NCBI GenBank assembly: GCA_900321845.1
Contig: ONXT01000018.1
Span: 1 to 5,479 of the forward strand
Source of the DNA: an uncultured Bacteroidales bacterium
GTDB lineage: Bacteria; Bacteroidota; Bacteroidia; Bacteroidales; WCHB1-69
Direction: 5' to 3'
Length of the DNA stretch: 5,479 nt
This document shows positions 4,955 through 5,479 of this stretch, piece after piece. The stretch's first letter is position 1. Every line of letters begins with the position of its first letter. Under the pieces are notes generated by a model that was not told the origin of the DNA, ran no database searches, and saw only the letters and a list, made by a program, of their open reading frames with translations. The position numbers and the translations under genes were made by a program.

Positions 4955-5479
4955 TTAATTCAACTTAATCTCCAGTCCCACTTGCAATTGCAGGACGAAC
5001 AGTCCTTTTTTGTAGTCGCATTCCACGGAGGGCATACTTGACTTTCCGGCCAGGGGAATGAGATATTCGGGGTTCACCCCCACACCAAACCGGAAGATTT
5101 TACCGAATTTGACCTGCGCCTGCACCATTCCGCCGAGACCGAGATAGTGGGCGCGGTGCGAGACATTGGAAATGCCGCTGGATGCGACGCTGTCCTTATG
5201 GTTGGTTACAACTTTGTGGATGTTGTTGTAGGAGACATCCCCTCCGATGCGCAGAACCAGGCGTTCGCCAAGTGGCCGCGTATAGAGCGCGCCCACCCCC
5301 GCCTTGAACTTCGTTAGTTTGTGCGAGATACCGTACACGTTCACATCGCCGCCATGTCCGGCATAGTCGAAGTTGATTTGAAAGTCGAGGTTGTCGTGCC
5401 ATCCATCGATGATGAACGAGCCGCCTGCGCCCAACGTCTTGTTAATCAAAGAGTCGTTGGAGAACTCCTTGTTGAAGCG
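4955..5479 (-). CDS. Outer-membrane beta-barrel protein, C-terminal part (partial)
   Basis: The stop codon is at 4955-4957 and the frame is open for 174 codons to the right edge, so the N-terminus and any signal peptide lie outside the window. A TTG at 5447-5449 could be read as a start, but open frame continues upstream (RFNKEFSNDS) and it is not needed. The protein shows alternating hydrophobic/polar strands separated by Gly/Asn/Asp turns, for example FQINFDYAGHGG, LVLRIGGDVSYNNI, VQAQVKFGKIFRFGVGVN and, at the C-terminus, LFVLQLQVGLEIKLN. These are typical of Bacteroidota porin-family or OmpA-like barrels. No ligand or enzyme motif is seen. It sits immediately upstream of glmM in the same transcription unit; a functional link to the envelope is plausible but not shown. 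Confidence 0.8.
   Translation of the reverse strand, partial: RFNKEFSNDSLINKTLGAGGSFIIDGWHDNLDFQINFDYAGHGGDVNVYGISHKLTKFKAGVGALYTRPLGERLVLRIGGDVSYNNIHKVVTNHKDSVASSGISNVSHRAHYLGLGGMVQAQVKFGKIFRFGVGVNPEYLIPLAGKSSMPSVECDYKKGLFVLQLQVGLEIKLN

Noticed and set aside
5447..5449. TTG start codon for the outer-membrane protein
   Set aside because: The frame continues open to the window edge, the product would lack a signal peptide, and no promoter precedes it. The gene is simply cut by the edge.

Overview
The window looks like chromosomal DNA of a Bacteroidota species, most likely the order Bacteroidales. Three observations support this. Promoters match the Bacteroidota sigma-factor consensus (TTG, 19 bases, TAnnTTTG) rather than -35/-10 boxes. 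Starts are preceded by A/T-rich sequence with no clear Shine-Dalgarno motif. The gene types fit as well: a SusD-era style small lipoprotein with YD-like repeats, an archaeal-type GlmM/phosphohexomutase, an outer-membrane barrel, and a DUF234-type ATPase.

Layout, left to right. The last codons of a + strand gene end at 42 and are followed by a very strong hairpin (62-97) that can serve both converging genes. On the minus strand lies an AAA+ ATPase with a C-terminal PD-(D/E)XK-like nuclease fold (103-1536). Its upstream gap holds two near-identical 38-base palindromic repeats, the first of which covers the -33 element of its promoter. Next on the minus strand is a lipoprotein gene (1684-2601). 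A divergent promoter region (2602-2812) follows, and then a two-gene + strand unit: a four-helix membrane protein (2813-3292) overlapping by 11 bases a 67-residue Xre-type regulator (3282-3485). Converging on this is a minus-strand pair: an outer-membrane beta-barrel protein cut by the right edge (4955-5479) followed, 27 bases on, by a phosphoglucosamine/phosphohexose mutase gene (3542-4927).

How the genes may work together. The mutase is housekeeping (supply of amino-sugar phosphate for the envelope). The membrane protein and regulator are almost certainly translationally coupled, and their promoter carries two 13-base TTAC-T5-GTAA type dyads exactly 20 bases apart, the second covering the -33 element; autoregulation by the Xre protein is the obvious hypothesis. 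The ATPase is a stand-alone gene of a widespread but functionally obscure family, with its own palindrome array. No complete new defence or biosynthetic system is visible. The two operator-like arrays are the most interesting non-coding signals.
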